A model generated the notes under the pieces. The model did not search any database, was not told the origin of the DNA, and was given only the letters and a program-made list of their open reading frames with translations. A program made the position numbers and the translations under genes. Source: Isoetes taiwanensis (taxonomy: Eukaryota > Streptophyta > Lycopodiopsida > Isoetales > Isoetaceae). Taken from it: 64,000 bases of DNA. Positions within the stretch are counted from its first letter, which is position 1. Each line of letters starts with the position of its first letter. Where the stretch lies: the NCBI GenBank assembly GCA_021234155.1, contig JAJEKV010000001.1:19732558-19796557 (forward strand), written 5' to 3'. Positions 24,475-32,720 of this stretch are shown piece by piece.

Positions 24475-24630
24475 TGTGATGTAATTCCCCAAAGGCTCCA
24501 TCGTAAGAGGATCGTGGCGCACAACGCTGCATATGGCAAAAGTGGAGGCCTACACGCTCTGCTACCGTGAGCACCGCGGTGAGAACGTGATGAAGGCGAC
24601 ACTGACTTAAGAGCCAGGCGCTGAAGCCCC
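24475..24630 (+). pseudogene. Weak H4-like histone-fold segment
   Basis: In one plus-strand frame this encodes KVEAYTLCYREHRGENV. It can be laid without gaps on the H4 helix-2 segment NVIRDAVTYTEH, sharing the V, Y, E and H positions. Upstream, 'RIVAHNAAYGK' falls where H4 has RGVLKVFLEN, and a shifted 'ALK' falls near where H4 has YALK. Identity is low and two shifts are needed, so this call depends on its position directly before an H3 core on the same strand. Alternatives are a linker or chance similarity. Confidence 0.3.
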
Positions 24631-24693
24631 TCTCTCCACCAAAGCCCAAGCCTCGAAAGCACCGCGGAAGAAGCGAACAAGAAGAAGAAGTCG

Positions 24694-24991
24694 GAAGATG
24701 TGGCACTCAAGGAGATCCGCCACTTCCGTAAGAGTTAATGAATTCTGATTCCCCGGGCGTTGCCTCCAGCGCTTGGTCCGCCGGTCATCCAAGAATACAA
24801 CATGCATATGCGCTGCGGACTGGCGATGTCAGCTGGTGGTTAAGGTGAGGCGCCGGGCGCATAGTATAGTAAAGCATTTGAAGATTCAACCGCATCTGCA
24901 CGCCGGGCAGGCTACCCTCAGCAGCAGATATGTTCTTGCCAGGCACATCAAGGAGAACGCCTTGAACCTTGTAACAATCGAAAAATTATAA
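24694..24991 (+). pseudogene. Divergent histone H3 core domain (CENH3-like or viral-type), frameshifted
   Basis: Starting in frame the DNA encodes EDVALKEIRHFRKS, matching H3 GTVALREIRRYQKS. Arabidopsis CENH3 is known to read VALKEIRHF at this point. 'LIPRALP' and then 'QRLVR' follow in shifted frames, 22 codons after VALKEI as in H3. 'FED' follows 36-37 codons later, as in H3 (36). The C-terminal part reads HAGQATLSSRYVLARHIKEN against [20 protein letters not shown]. Spacing is therefore conserved although at least three frame changes occur. Identity to canonical H3 is roughly half, far below the near-identity of ordinary plant H3. Loop 1 is not clearly lengthened, which weakens the CENH3 reading. 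A basic stretch (KKRTRRRSRK) precedes the core. Homology to H3 is strong; the subtype and function are open. Confidence 0.8.
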
Positions 24992-25012
24992 TATAAAAGA
25001 AAATTTTGTGTA

Positions 25013-25018
25013 AATAAA
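25013..25018 (+). promoter_or_regulatory. Polyadenylation signal after the H3-like core
   Basis: AATAAA lies 22 bases beyond the last recognisable H3-like codons in an A/T-rich stretch, and is a plausible 3' end signal of unit 1. Confidence 0.45.
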
Positions 25019-25104
25019 GTGTCAAACCTCGCTTTAAATAGGTCAAGATATCGTAATTCCCAGCCTTCGCTTTTATTTTGAATTCGAGTTTCGGTTGTAA
25101 TTGA

Positions 25105-25390
25105 GGATTTATTGTGTCTCTAAGTACGCCAGCTACGACGCATTTCTACATTTTAGAAATCGGGCCGGGCTAACGTGAGGTTCATGCCCAAAAATGCCAA
25201 ATGTACCCAAATCGCACTCAAGTAAGGGGTCAATTTTCGCCGATGAGTTTAGTGGAATTACAGCCTTAGATCACCTAAATTCGAGTAATCCTAGCCCAAT
25301 TAGGACCTATGTCTCATACGTCAGCGCCGTGACAGTATTTCTACATTTCTTTTAGAAATCGGTCGGGCTTGAACGTGCAGAGACCCCTCG
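25105..25390 (+). promoter_or_regulatory. Two palindromic boxes upstream of histone-like unit 2
   Basis: Two copies (about 25110-25183 and 25309-25380) run 'tgtctc(t)a.gtacgccagc' or 'tgtctcatacgtcagc', then 'atttctacattttagaaatc' (a palindrome of TTTCTA and TAGAAA), then 'gggccgggctaacgtg' or 'ggtcgggcttgaacgtg'. They clearly correspond to the two boxes upstream of unit 1. The second holds a perfect 'acgtca' hexamer. The pairing of two boxes plus TATA in both units suggests co-regulated promoters; alternatively both are remnants of one duplicated repeat. Confidence 0.55.
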
Positions 25391-25565
25391 CACTACTTCA
25401 TCACCAAATGATCTCCCAAATTGCACAATAGGTTCAAAAGAGCTCTCCTTAGCATGCTCAAACCCTAGAAATATACGCCAAACTTGCAATTGCATCCTTA
25501 ATAGGATCGAATTGCCTAATCTCAAGAAAATCTAGGGTCATCCAAAAATTAGGTTTTCCCCTTTC

Positions 25566-25573
25566 TATAAATA
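25566..25573 (+). promoter_or_regulatory. TATA box of histone-like unit 2
   Basis: 'tataaata' in 'tttctataaataagtccc' is followed by 'ccatttctcaatt', comparable to 'cccatttttcagtt' after the unit 1 TATA box. Confidence 0.6.
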
Positions 25574-25684
25574 AGTCCCATTTCTCAATTGGCACCCCGA
25601 AAAATTGTTCCCCACTCCGCTTAGGGCGCATCTTTCACCCCCGAGGCCAGATCCGCTTTGATAATTCCCTTCTTGCTGGGATCA

Positions 25685-25789
25685 ATGGCTATCAGCCGAT
25701 TTCACATGGTACAGCTGCCCATGTTACCGAAAGTGCATGTCAACCACATCTTCCAAGTCTTGCGGGAAAGAAATCGACATCCAAGCTAA
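25685..25789 (+). CDS. Short ORF opening histone-like unit 2
   Basis: This is the first ATG after the TATA box, and it opens 34 codons ending in LRERNRHPS. The segment 'VNHIFQVLRE' slightly recalls a histone tail-to-helix junction, but I cannot assign it. It may be the true N-terminus of a longer protein whose frame is broken, or unrelated. Its distance from the TATA box nearly equals that in unit 1, which is why I list it. Confidence 0.3.
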   Translation: MAISRFHMVQLPMLPKVHVNHIFQVLRERNRHPS

Positions 25790-26087
25790 TGCTTAAATGC
25801 AACCCCAGCCTTATAGGTTGTGTGCTAGCAGCATCTCTGGCTAGGGTAGGACCCTCCCTTGTTCAAGTCCCTCCCCTTAGATACTTTGTTCCCCTACCAT
25901 CCCTTCAAGCAGCCTTGGGCTTATGTCCCCAACATCACAAGTACTCACTAACAAGGCGCTAGACTACTCTGATTACATGGTCCCGACAAAACAATCAGAC
26001 CAAGTACTTCTCTTACAATCACGCCTCTGGCTACCTCTTATCCCACCGGTGAACCTCGGGATGGGGGCAGCAATTCCTATCCTCCTA

Positions 26088-26235
26088 TGGAGGTAGACCC
26101 CATAGCGCAGCAAGAGGAAGAGCGATGTCAAGCAGCAAAGATCAACAGAACAGAAGCAAGAGAGGATGAAGAGGAGTCTGACGACGGCGAGGCGCACTCC
26201 GGAGCTCGACTCAGACGTAAGAACGGCGCCAAGGA
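26088..26235 (+). pseudogene. Charged region preceding the H2B-like core
   Basis: The frame from the ATG at 26087 encodes an acidic then basic, low-complexity stretch (EEESDDGEAHSGARLRRKNG) and runs straight into the H2B-like segment. Such a charged tail before the fold is usual for histones. It is supported only by composition and position. Confidence 0.35.
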
Positions 26236-26520
26236 GAGCAGGAGCCGCATCAATTTCGAAGCGTACGCCAGGCATCGAGCAGCTCCTTCCACCTCGCTAG
26301 GTATCACAAGCCTGGGGCCCCTATCATCATCGACCTGAGAGGAGTATATCTACCGTACGTATTATCCTAACCTTCCCGAATGCAGGAGAGGGAGCTCGTG
26401 TGTTGACTAATCGGCTCCAATGCAAATGGCAGTAATCGCACATGGACGACTCCCCCATCGCCCCGGAACCCTACTTCCCGCCAAGTGAGGGAGTCCACAC
26501 CTACACGTGGGAGACGACCT
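26236..26520 (+). pseudogene. H2B-like histone fold, frameshifted
   Basis: The plus strand encodes RINFEAYARHR...LGITS, comparable to H2B YxIYIYKVLKQVHP.TGISS. 'AGEGARVLTN' lies about 27 codons further on, against AGEASRLAHYN at 22 in H2B. 'SHMDD' follows 18 codons after that, where H2B has SREIQ at 17. 'SEGVHTYT' closes the segment, where H2B has SEGTKAVTKYT. These are the most conserved H2B positions in the right order and with near-normal spacing. At least two frame changes are required. The H2B identity rests on this pattern and not on a continuous alignment. It is the first of three histone-like segments in unit 2 on the same strand. Confidence 0.6.
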
Positions 26521-26740
26521 CCATATCCGTGCCTGCGTTAAGACGTGCAATTGATGGACGAATGGAGTCGCCAATGAGAGGAGTTCCTCGCCTCCAAGAA
26601 CGTGATGGGATCCGTGGGAAGACCACGAGCATCCTAATGCGGTCCTTCGATATCACCCCGCCAAAGGAGAAGGGAATCAATCTCGTGATATTCTAATCGC
26701 ACAATTGAAGACTACAGGAGCTCACCGGCTGAGGTCGACC
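26521..26740 (+). pseudogene. H4-like histone fold, frameshifted
   Basis: 'ISVPALRRA' corresponds to H4 ITKPAIRRL. In the next frame 'EEFLASKNVMGSV' corresponds to H4 LKVFLENVIRDAV. Nine codons after the NV comes 'EHP', where H4 has EHA at ten. After an apparent loop insertion of about ten codons, 'RDILIAQLKTTG' stands for H4 MDVVYALKRQG. Three frames are used in succession, so the reading depends on accepting frameshifts. The helix-2 match with the correct NV to EH spacing is the best evidence. It lies directly after the H2B-like segment. Confidence 0.5.
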
Positions 26741-26826
26741 TAGGCACGGCGCACAGCCGGAGGCCAAACAAGCGAGAAGTTTCTTACACACAACGACAGT
26801 CGCCGATACTACTTGTCACTGATGGA

Positions 26827-27078
26827 TGGGAGAATACGCACCACCCAAGTTCAAATTCCCGCAGGCATTAGCGAGTGTTTATGCCGACAGCACTCTCTCG
26901 CTTCGCGTGCATGCTCTAATAGCAACAAATGTCGATATGTCAGGCTCTTTTTAGCTCAAGAGGACAATGGCACTCGACCTTCACTTCTCGGCCATACCCC
27001 AATCGAACACGCCAGCGAGATTAGCAAAGGACTCCGCGCCCTTACATCCACCGCTAGTGGTAGAAGACCCGGGTGAGA
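26827..27078 (+). pseudogene. H2A-like histone fold, tentative
   Basis: An open frame encodes 'TQVQIPAGISECLCRQ', comparable to the H2A entry AGLQFPVGRIHRLLRK. Later, 'AQEDNGTRPS' is followed by an H and then 'SEISKGLRAL'; H2A reads ARDNKKTRIIPRH and NDEELNKLL in the same order. The segment between them is shorter than H2A helix 2. Individually weak, it gains support from following H2B- and H4-like segments on the same strand. The alternative is a chance match in an unidentified protein. Confidence 0.4.
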
Positions 27079-27129
27079 GCTATCCAGTGGAGGCTCGCCG
27101 CCAAGTGATTTCTCTCATCTGTGGAACTT

Positions 27130-27600
27130 GGCCACTTAAGAGGGGACTACCAAGTTAAGAAGTTTCTTGAAGATAACCCTACGCACGGCTGATTTCAAGA
27201 CTAGTTGTGACTCTTGATCCTCGTGAGACTTTTGTATTTGAAATATTATATGATATATAAATACAATTCTCACAAGTACTTTAAATGTTTTGTTGATGTA
27301 GTTTGCCCCACACACTATACCAACAAACATAAACAATGCAAGAAGAACAAATGGAACTAATCATATAGCCATGAATCGGGTTGCGGTATGCAAAACAGAG
27401 GCTCAAACGCAGGGGAACGACAACCGCGACCTTATATAGGAAGAACAAACCTCGGGCCTCTGCACACCCCGCAAGAAACCTATTTGAAGATAGGGAACCC
27501 ATGACCCCTGTGAGGAGGAGATAGCCTGTGATGAGGACGCACCTGAGCAGTATAAAGGCATTACCGTCAAGGCAAGCAGTATGGGTTCTGGGCAATGCTC
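27130..27600 (+). other. A/T-richer junction between the histone-like cassette and gag
   Basis: The DNA turns A/T-rich (a 'atgatatataaatac' stretch near 27250) and no protein similarity is seen until gag-like sequence begins. This may be the right edge of the cassette or the original leader of the retrotransposon. Confidence 0.4.
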
Positions 27601-28570
27601 ATTGCCAGAAGCATCACTCTGGAGGGAAGGAAGGGACAAGAAGAGGAGCAAGAGAAGGAGATCCCAAATTTAATCTTTCCGACTCAAGTTCAGACTCGTG
27701 ACTCACTCTGGAGGAAGAGGAAGAAATGTGCCTGTGAACGGTAAATGTATTGGAAGGGCGCAGGAACACCCCGTAGGGACGACAAAAGAGATACTGTGGC
27801 CTCTGACTACCGTAAGAAGGTAGATTCCGCGAATCGGGCAATGTATGGAAGGTCCTGAACTAGAACCAGCTTCTCGTGGGAGAGGCATAAGGATAAGGAC
27901 AAAAGGCAGAGTTGCAATGTACCAAACTTAAAAGGAGCCGCCTGGATTTGGGTGGTTAAGCGCAAAGGCACACTCATTAAGCAGGATGCTCTCAGAAGTT
28001 CGTAAAGTTTGCTAAAGCCTTCTGTTTCCACACGCTCCAAGGGAACATAAGTCCAAAGATGATGCAAAGAAGCTTTTTGCTGTGCTGCGTTAAAGGCAAC
28101 AAATCGGCCTGTAAATATACAGAGGAATTCATGAGGCTAAGGTCAGATAAAAGCCGGGTTGGGAGAGAAGTACGCAAGGGAAAGCTATATCGAGGGGTCA
28201 ATGAGAGATCCAAGCTTGTGGAGCGCAATAAACCCTAGGACTGTGACGTGGTTTAATCCAAGGCTATAAGCTTGCAGGGCTCTGACCCTCGCATTAGCTG
28301 GCACAAGCAAGAAGACGGGTGATAAAGGCAAGCGCATTGTGAAGCTGGTAGCCCTGTGGCAGCCTGTACCAGTCCAAATTTAGAGCCCCCATATGGTGGG
28401 AACCAGGGGAAGCAGCAGGAGAAGAAGCTGGTGTGTCCTTCAAGGACAAGCAGAGAGGTCAACTACTCCAAAGCAAGCAATCCTTTTGCAAGCTTATGCC
28501 CAAGGAAAAGAGGCAGGAGGCGAGAAAAGCAAATGTACCGGTGGCTTCGTAAGCCTACCAGCATATAGAC
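27600..28570 (+). pseudogene. Ty3/gypsy gag (capsid and nucleocapsid), degraded
   Basis: Plus-strand frames encode 'VPNLKGAAWIW', the hydrophobic step that plant gag proteins show as L.G.A..WW, followed at 28113-28150 by 'YTEEFMRLRS', the YxxEFxxL motif of the Retrotrans_gag family. 'LYRGVNERSKL' matches the next conserved step (YLEGLNERI..). A basic Gln/Lys/Arg region follows, and near 28530-28565 a decayed zinc knuckle (MYRWLRKPTSI for CYxCGKxGHI), in which most Cys/His ligands are lost. Several frameshifts exclude a functional product. It lies upstream of protease sequence in the standard order. Confidence 0.65.
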
Positions 28571-28975
28571 AAAGAACCCGTCTCCACGCCATGAGTGCAG
28601 CTCTAGCTGAGTTGGGAGATTGGGACGCCTATCTGACGCATCTACTCGGCCAAGAGGCCCTTCGCTGGATTACATCCGTGGTGAGTGGCCGCCATCTTTG
28701 CCGCAATAGGATACGCCAGTAGCAAGTGCAGAGCCAAGATAAGGTAATTTTACAAAGAGGGAAGGCTAGCTAAGTCCGCAGTCTTGATAGACTCGTGAAG
28801 TAGCCATAACTTTGCATCCCCCGTAATGGTTCAAAATGTTGCTGGAAGCCTAAAAGTCAAAGCTAAGACCCGCTGTTTTAGCAAGTGGTGCAAGAAGGCG
28901 ACCTGAGGGCAAGAGAATTAACTTCTCGACATCACCTTGCCAGTGATTATTGATCCGTGATGGGGGCGTATGCAA
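28571..28975 (+). pseudogene. Ty3/gypsy aspartic protease segment, interrupted
   Basis: The open frame encodes RLHAMSAALAEL and then LLGQEALRW, comparable to the linker (V.AMT..EA) and the strand before the catalytic Asp in plant gypsy proteases (G.EARVLIDSGATHSF). The D-S/T-G triad is not readable. The domain continues towards the conserved 'VILGMDWL' motif, but the sequence is cut at 28975 by the inverted-repeat element and resumes at 48201. The two halves fit one original reading order. Confidence 0.5.
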
Positions 28976-28999
28976 CACAAGGCCCCCAAAATTGAATTA

Positions 29000-31270
29000 G
29001 TATGACCTTTCTAATGATTTCATAGTAAAAACCAACTCCTAAAATCAATACCTGTGATGTGGGCCAAAGTATAAATCATGTCTAGTTATACTATATAGTT
29101 CATCAATGCAGCTTAGTAACATGACATAAGAATAGTGTTTCTTCACATGGTATTTGAAAGATGATATAATTTATAGCTAGTTTTTGTGACAACTTGAATA
29201 TATGATATGTGCTACTACTTAATTCTATCACGCTTATCTAATGATATTTGATCACATCTATTATCCTTGGTTTATTAACATTATAATTTTATGCAGTAAT
29301 TAGTATGATATTTTTTACAACGCATTAATCATCTTTGTTATTTTAGTGTATAATTATAGTGACTAATTATCAATAAAACTATGCTTGGTTTAGATATACC
29401 AAGATGATTTTGCTTCCACGATAATGTGAAAAAACTAGTGTAAGCTTTTTTCATGATATCGCCCTTTATCGCGGCTTCTCCTGCGTAAGGCAAGTTTGAT
29501 ATCACATTAGAGACCATAGTATTCAACCTTCATGTTTGAGCCGTAATAAAATTTGAGGTTCGTGTTCATGATTTTTACATGGTTCTAAATTGTGATATCT
29601 CCTACTAATTGGTATATTTCCCAAAGATATGGTCTTATAATTTTGAGCATTTCTTGGTTTATTTTTCCTTTTTTTAATCTAAATTTGCTTTATTATCTAG
29701 ATTTTGATTAAGGCAAGGTGCCTATTTAAGACCAAGATGTCAAGTTTTTCCATTGAATTTTATCATCGTGAGTACATTGAGGTCCTTCGCCTAGTAGTGT
29801 TAGGGGAACACATGTGATGTTTGCATCTATTAGTTTGTTTTGATTGTCTTAATTTGGCGATTGTCCCTAGTCACATCAGACATGTAACCCACTTTTCAAG
29901 AGTCTTAGACTCACACCCTACCAAAATTCAAATCGATGTCAGATAATCTCTCGCTCCGGGTTTTAAAGTGTGCAAAACCCTGTCCACATCTTCTTAAATT
30001 TTACAAATGCACCGTAATCCTCAGCATATCTTAAGTCTCATCCTGTAAGTATCTCCCTAATGTCAAGTATGACAAGACTGCTTAATAGCAAATTTGAATC
30101 AAATGATAAGCTTACCGTAGTAAAGGTTGTAGTGCCATCACCAATTAAAATGGAAATGAAGGTGCAACAAAAATAAAACTTTTTCTTCCCCTCAGCCCAT
30201 AATTTCCCTCAAGAATGGGCTTCAGCTCAATGGTCCCCTCGCTAACCTTGCCCATTTTTTTCATTCTCTCCACTTTAAGGAGATCCCCATTGATGTACGC
30301 CATGATGCAATGCAAACATGCGCAGAGCCAACTAAATGCACTTTTAACAAGTGGGATAAGCCGCTTAAATAGCACACAATAATAATAATATATGATCACG
30401 CCTCGCAGAAGACCTCAAGGTCATGGAGCCTACGCGGTATTACTGACCGCATCAATCATGACCCAATGTCATAACAATGAGTCCTATGTAGCTCAACCGA
30501 TGGAGGAAGTGGCTTAAAGCACTTGGCCGGTTCCATCATCAATAGAGAATAAAACTTTGAAAACTATGGCAACAAATACCAAGTCTATCTCTAATATCAT
30601 CGTAAGTGGCATTCTAGAAACACATGGAATCTACTCTTCCACCTTATGATGGTCACATAATGCACGACCGCTCTCTTGAATTTGGCCTCCATCTTCCTAC
30701 TGACCAAGGATGGTGTGAGCTAGTTCTCAGACTGCACACATGCCCGCACGCTTTGAGATTCCTCGCCTCGTGCAGCATTGGTCTCAGGTAAGTTAACAAG
30801 GGATTAATATCCTCTAGATAGGTGAGCATCCTGCACCTTCTTTTCCCATAAGATTCTACCGCTTCCTGGTTTGGGACTAGACTTAGCTCTGTGCCTGTGA
30901 GTAGGCCAAGAGTCTCACAGTACCCCCATCCTCAGCCTACTGACATCATGCAACCACCCCTCGGGATGTGGTGGATGCTAGCGACAAAGTATCTTAGGCG
31001 CCTATCTTCCATTAGGTTGACTCTACTGGACGGGGGCCCACTGTCTCTGAGAGTAGGAGCCTCAGCCTTCTAGAGGAATCAAACCCGCTCGCCAAGAGTA
31101 TAGCGTAAGGTGTTCTGCTCTTGACTTAGCTCTTCGTGGAGGAAAGATTGAGCACCGCTTTCAATCCGCCTCGCAGCTTAGGAGGATATAGATGCCCCAA
31201 ATGGGAGTCTGCAGATAAGATGATGGGCCTCAAGACGGTAGAGTCTTAAACAACATTTTTTCAAACTCCA
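29000..31270. other. A/T-rich left interior of the inserted element
   Basis: Mostly A/T-rich DNA with no recognised coding region. The minus-strand frame at 30145-30399 (84 codons) has no family I can name. Confidence 0.4.
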
Positions 31271-31439
31271 ATCACCCAAAGAGGCCTACAGACCCGCCAA
31301 CATACTATAAAGTGTCGCTTACAATTGTAACACGCTTATGCACAATAATCTTTCCATTTGTAGTTAGATGAAAATTCTAGGCCGTAGATATATTTGTAGT
31401 TATCTTCTACTATTTCCAACACGTAACCGGCTATACCAA

Positions 31440-32720
31440 AAAAGATCGGGCTTAACTGCCTCCAAAACCATCACCTTGACTTACCTAAATTACTTCTCAT
31501 TTGTTTGGCTCTAAATCACTTAAACTGCTCAAGTGGGATCTTGAAGTCCATTCTAAGTGAGTCCGCTACTAGTACTACATCAACAAGGCATAAAAGCAAA
31601 TCAATGAGAATGTCACCTAGCATCGCTCCTCAACTCTGCTGTAGTTTTTCATTCCTCCAAATTTCATCAATGTACGTACTCAAATAGCCGGGCGATAATG
31701 GACAACCCCGACGCATTCCCATTGTGCTTTGTAATCAGATTCTAATCAGATGAAAGCTTCACATCACTGCATAATTCTACCGATGCTCTCCTTTAAGAGA
31801 CAAGGGAACACCGATTTGATCCATATCGCACCTAGATTACCCTGCGTACCGCGGTCAAACGCCTTCGGTAAAATCTATGAAGGCCAAATAAAGGGCTTTT
31901 CTTGGTTCTTTTGCCTTTCAATAAGAAACTCTTAAAAGTTACCGCGATGGTCTAGGAGTATTATGCTGTCTCCTAAAACCTCGCCATAAGTATGTAGCCT
32001 TTTCCATGTTCTACCCCCAATCAAGCCAGCTTTTCTTCTAATAATAAATCAGCCCAAGAGTTTTGAGAACACACCTCCCACCCATAATGGTGCGTAATCT
32101 CCAGACATCCCTTCTATCCTACCTTGTATATCGGAACTATTTTGTTCTCCTTCCATGTTTGTGGCAAAACCATATCTCACAATTTTTGATTTAGATGAGA
32201 CGTGATTAATGGGCCTCCGATGGTTAATCTCCCACTTCCAATACTCACACATATTCCTTTGAAGGTTCACGATTTTCCATTCTTCATGTTTAAGCAATTT
32301 GATCCCAACTTCCTCTTCTGGGTGAACAACAAATCTTCATCAACTAATATATTTGCATTTGATGTGGGTCTGCTACGGTACGTATTCCTTGACCATCCGT
32401 ACGGCATCCGAAGTTAGTTAAGCTCTTCCCTACCGGGCGAAGTATTCAAAGTGTTCCGTAAGCTTTTGGTCGTATGGAAACATTTCACGAAGTTTAAGCC
32501 GGCTCTCAGCATAAAAAGTTTCTCCGCTTGCTTTTAAGCAATGTTTGTACCATTTGGGCTTTAATTCTAAGGCCCTTTGGAACTGAGCCCCTCGCTTTTG
32601 TACAATCACTATCCCACCAAGAGTTAGTAAGGTTCCGGGCCTTCGCCTTCCTCAGTGGGTTTGGTAAAACCAAAACTATTCTTTGCGTACCTTCACATAA
32701 CATCTACCGTGATTTTTGAA
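31440..32720 (-). pseudogene. LINE (non-LTR) reverse transcriptase remnant
   Basis: On the minus strand, 31665-31735 encodes 'GMRRGCPLSPGYLSTYIDEI', the very characteristic LINE RT motif G.(K/R)QGCPLSP..F..YID. It is followed by 'GDILIDLLLCLVDVVLVADS', the FADD-type active-site region in which A-D-D has become V-D-V. Upstream in reading order (32060-32300) 'SKLLG' follows a region like the NYR.I....V.SKL step, and 'WWDSDC' near 32620 matches the endonuclease-RT linker W(W/F)(D/N).(D)C. Stops and shifts interrupt all of it. The 5' endonuclease part, expected at higher coordinates, could not be identified. Confidence 0.75.

Noticed and set aside
23200-25650. Reading the two similar upstream regions (23.2-23.6 and 25.1-25.6 kb) as LTRs of a small retrotransposon around the H3-like gene
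   Set aside because: No PBS or polypurine tract was seen beside them, overall similarity outside the boxes is low, and each is followed by TATA and ATG at matching distances. Shared promoters fit better, though the LTR reading is not excluded.
26236-27078. An ordinary plant histone gene cluster
   Set aside because: Plant core histones are close to invariant, while these segments keep only the most constrained positions. The arrangement inside a retrotransposon also argues against normal host genes.
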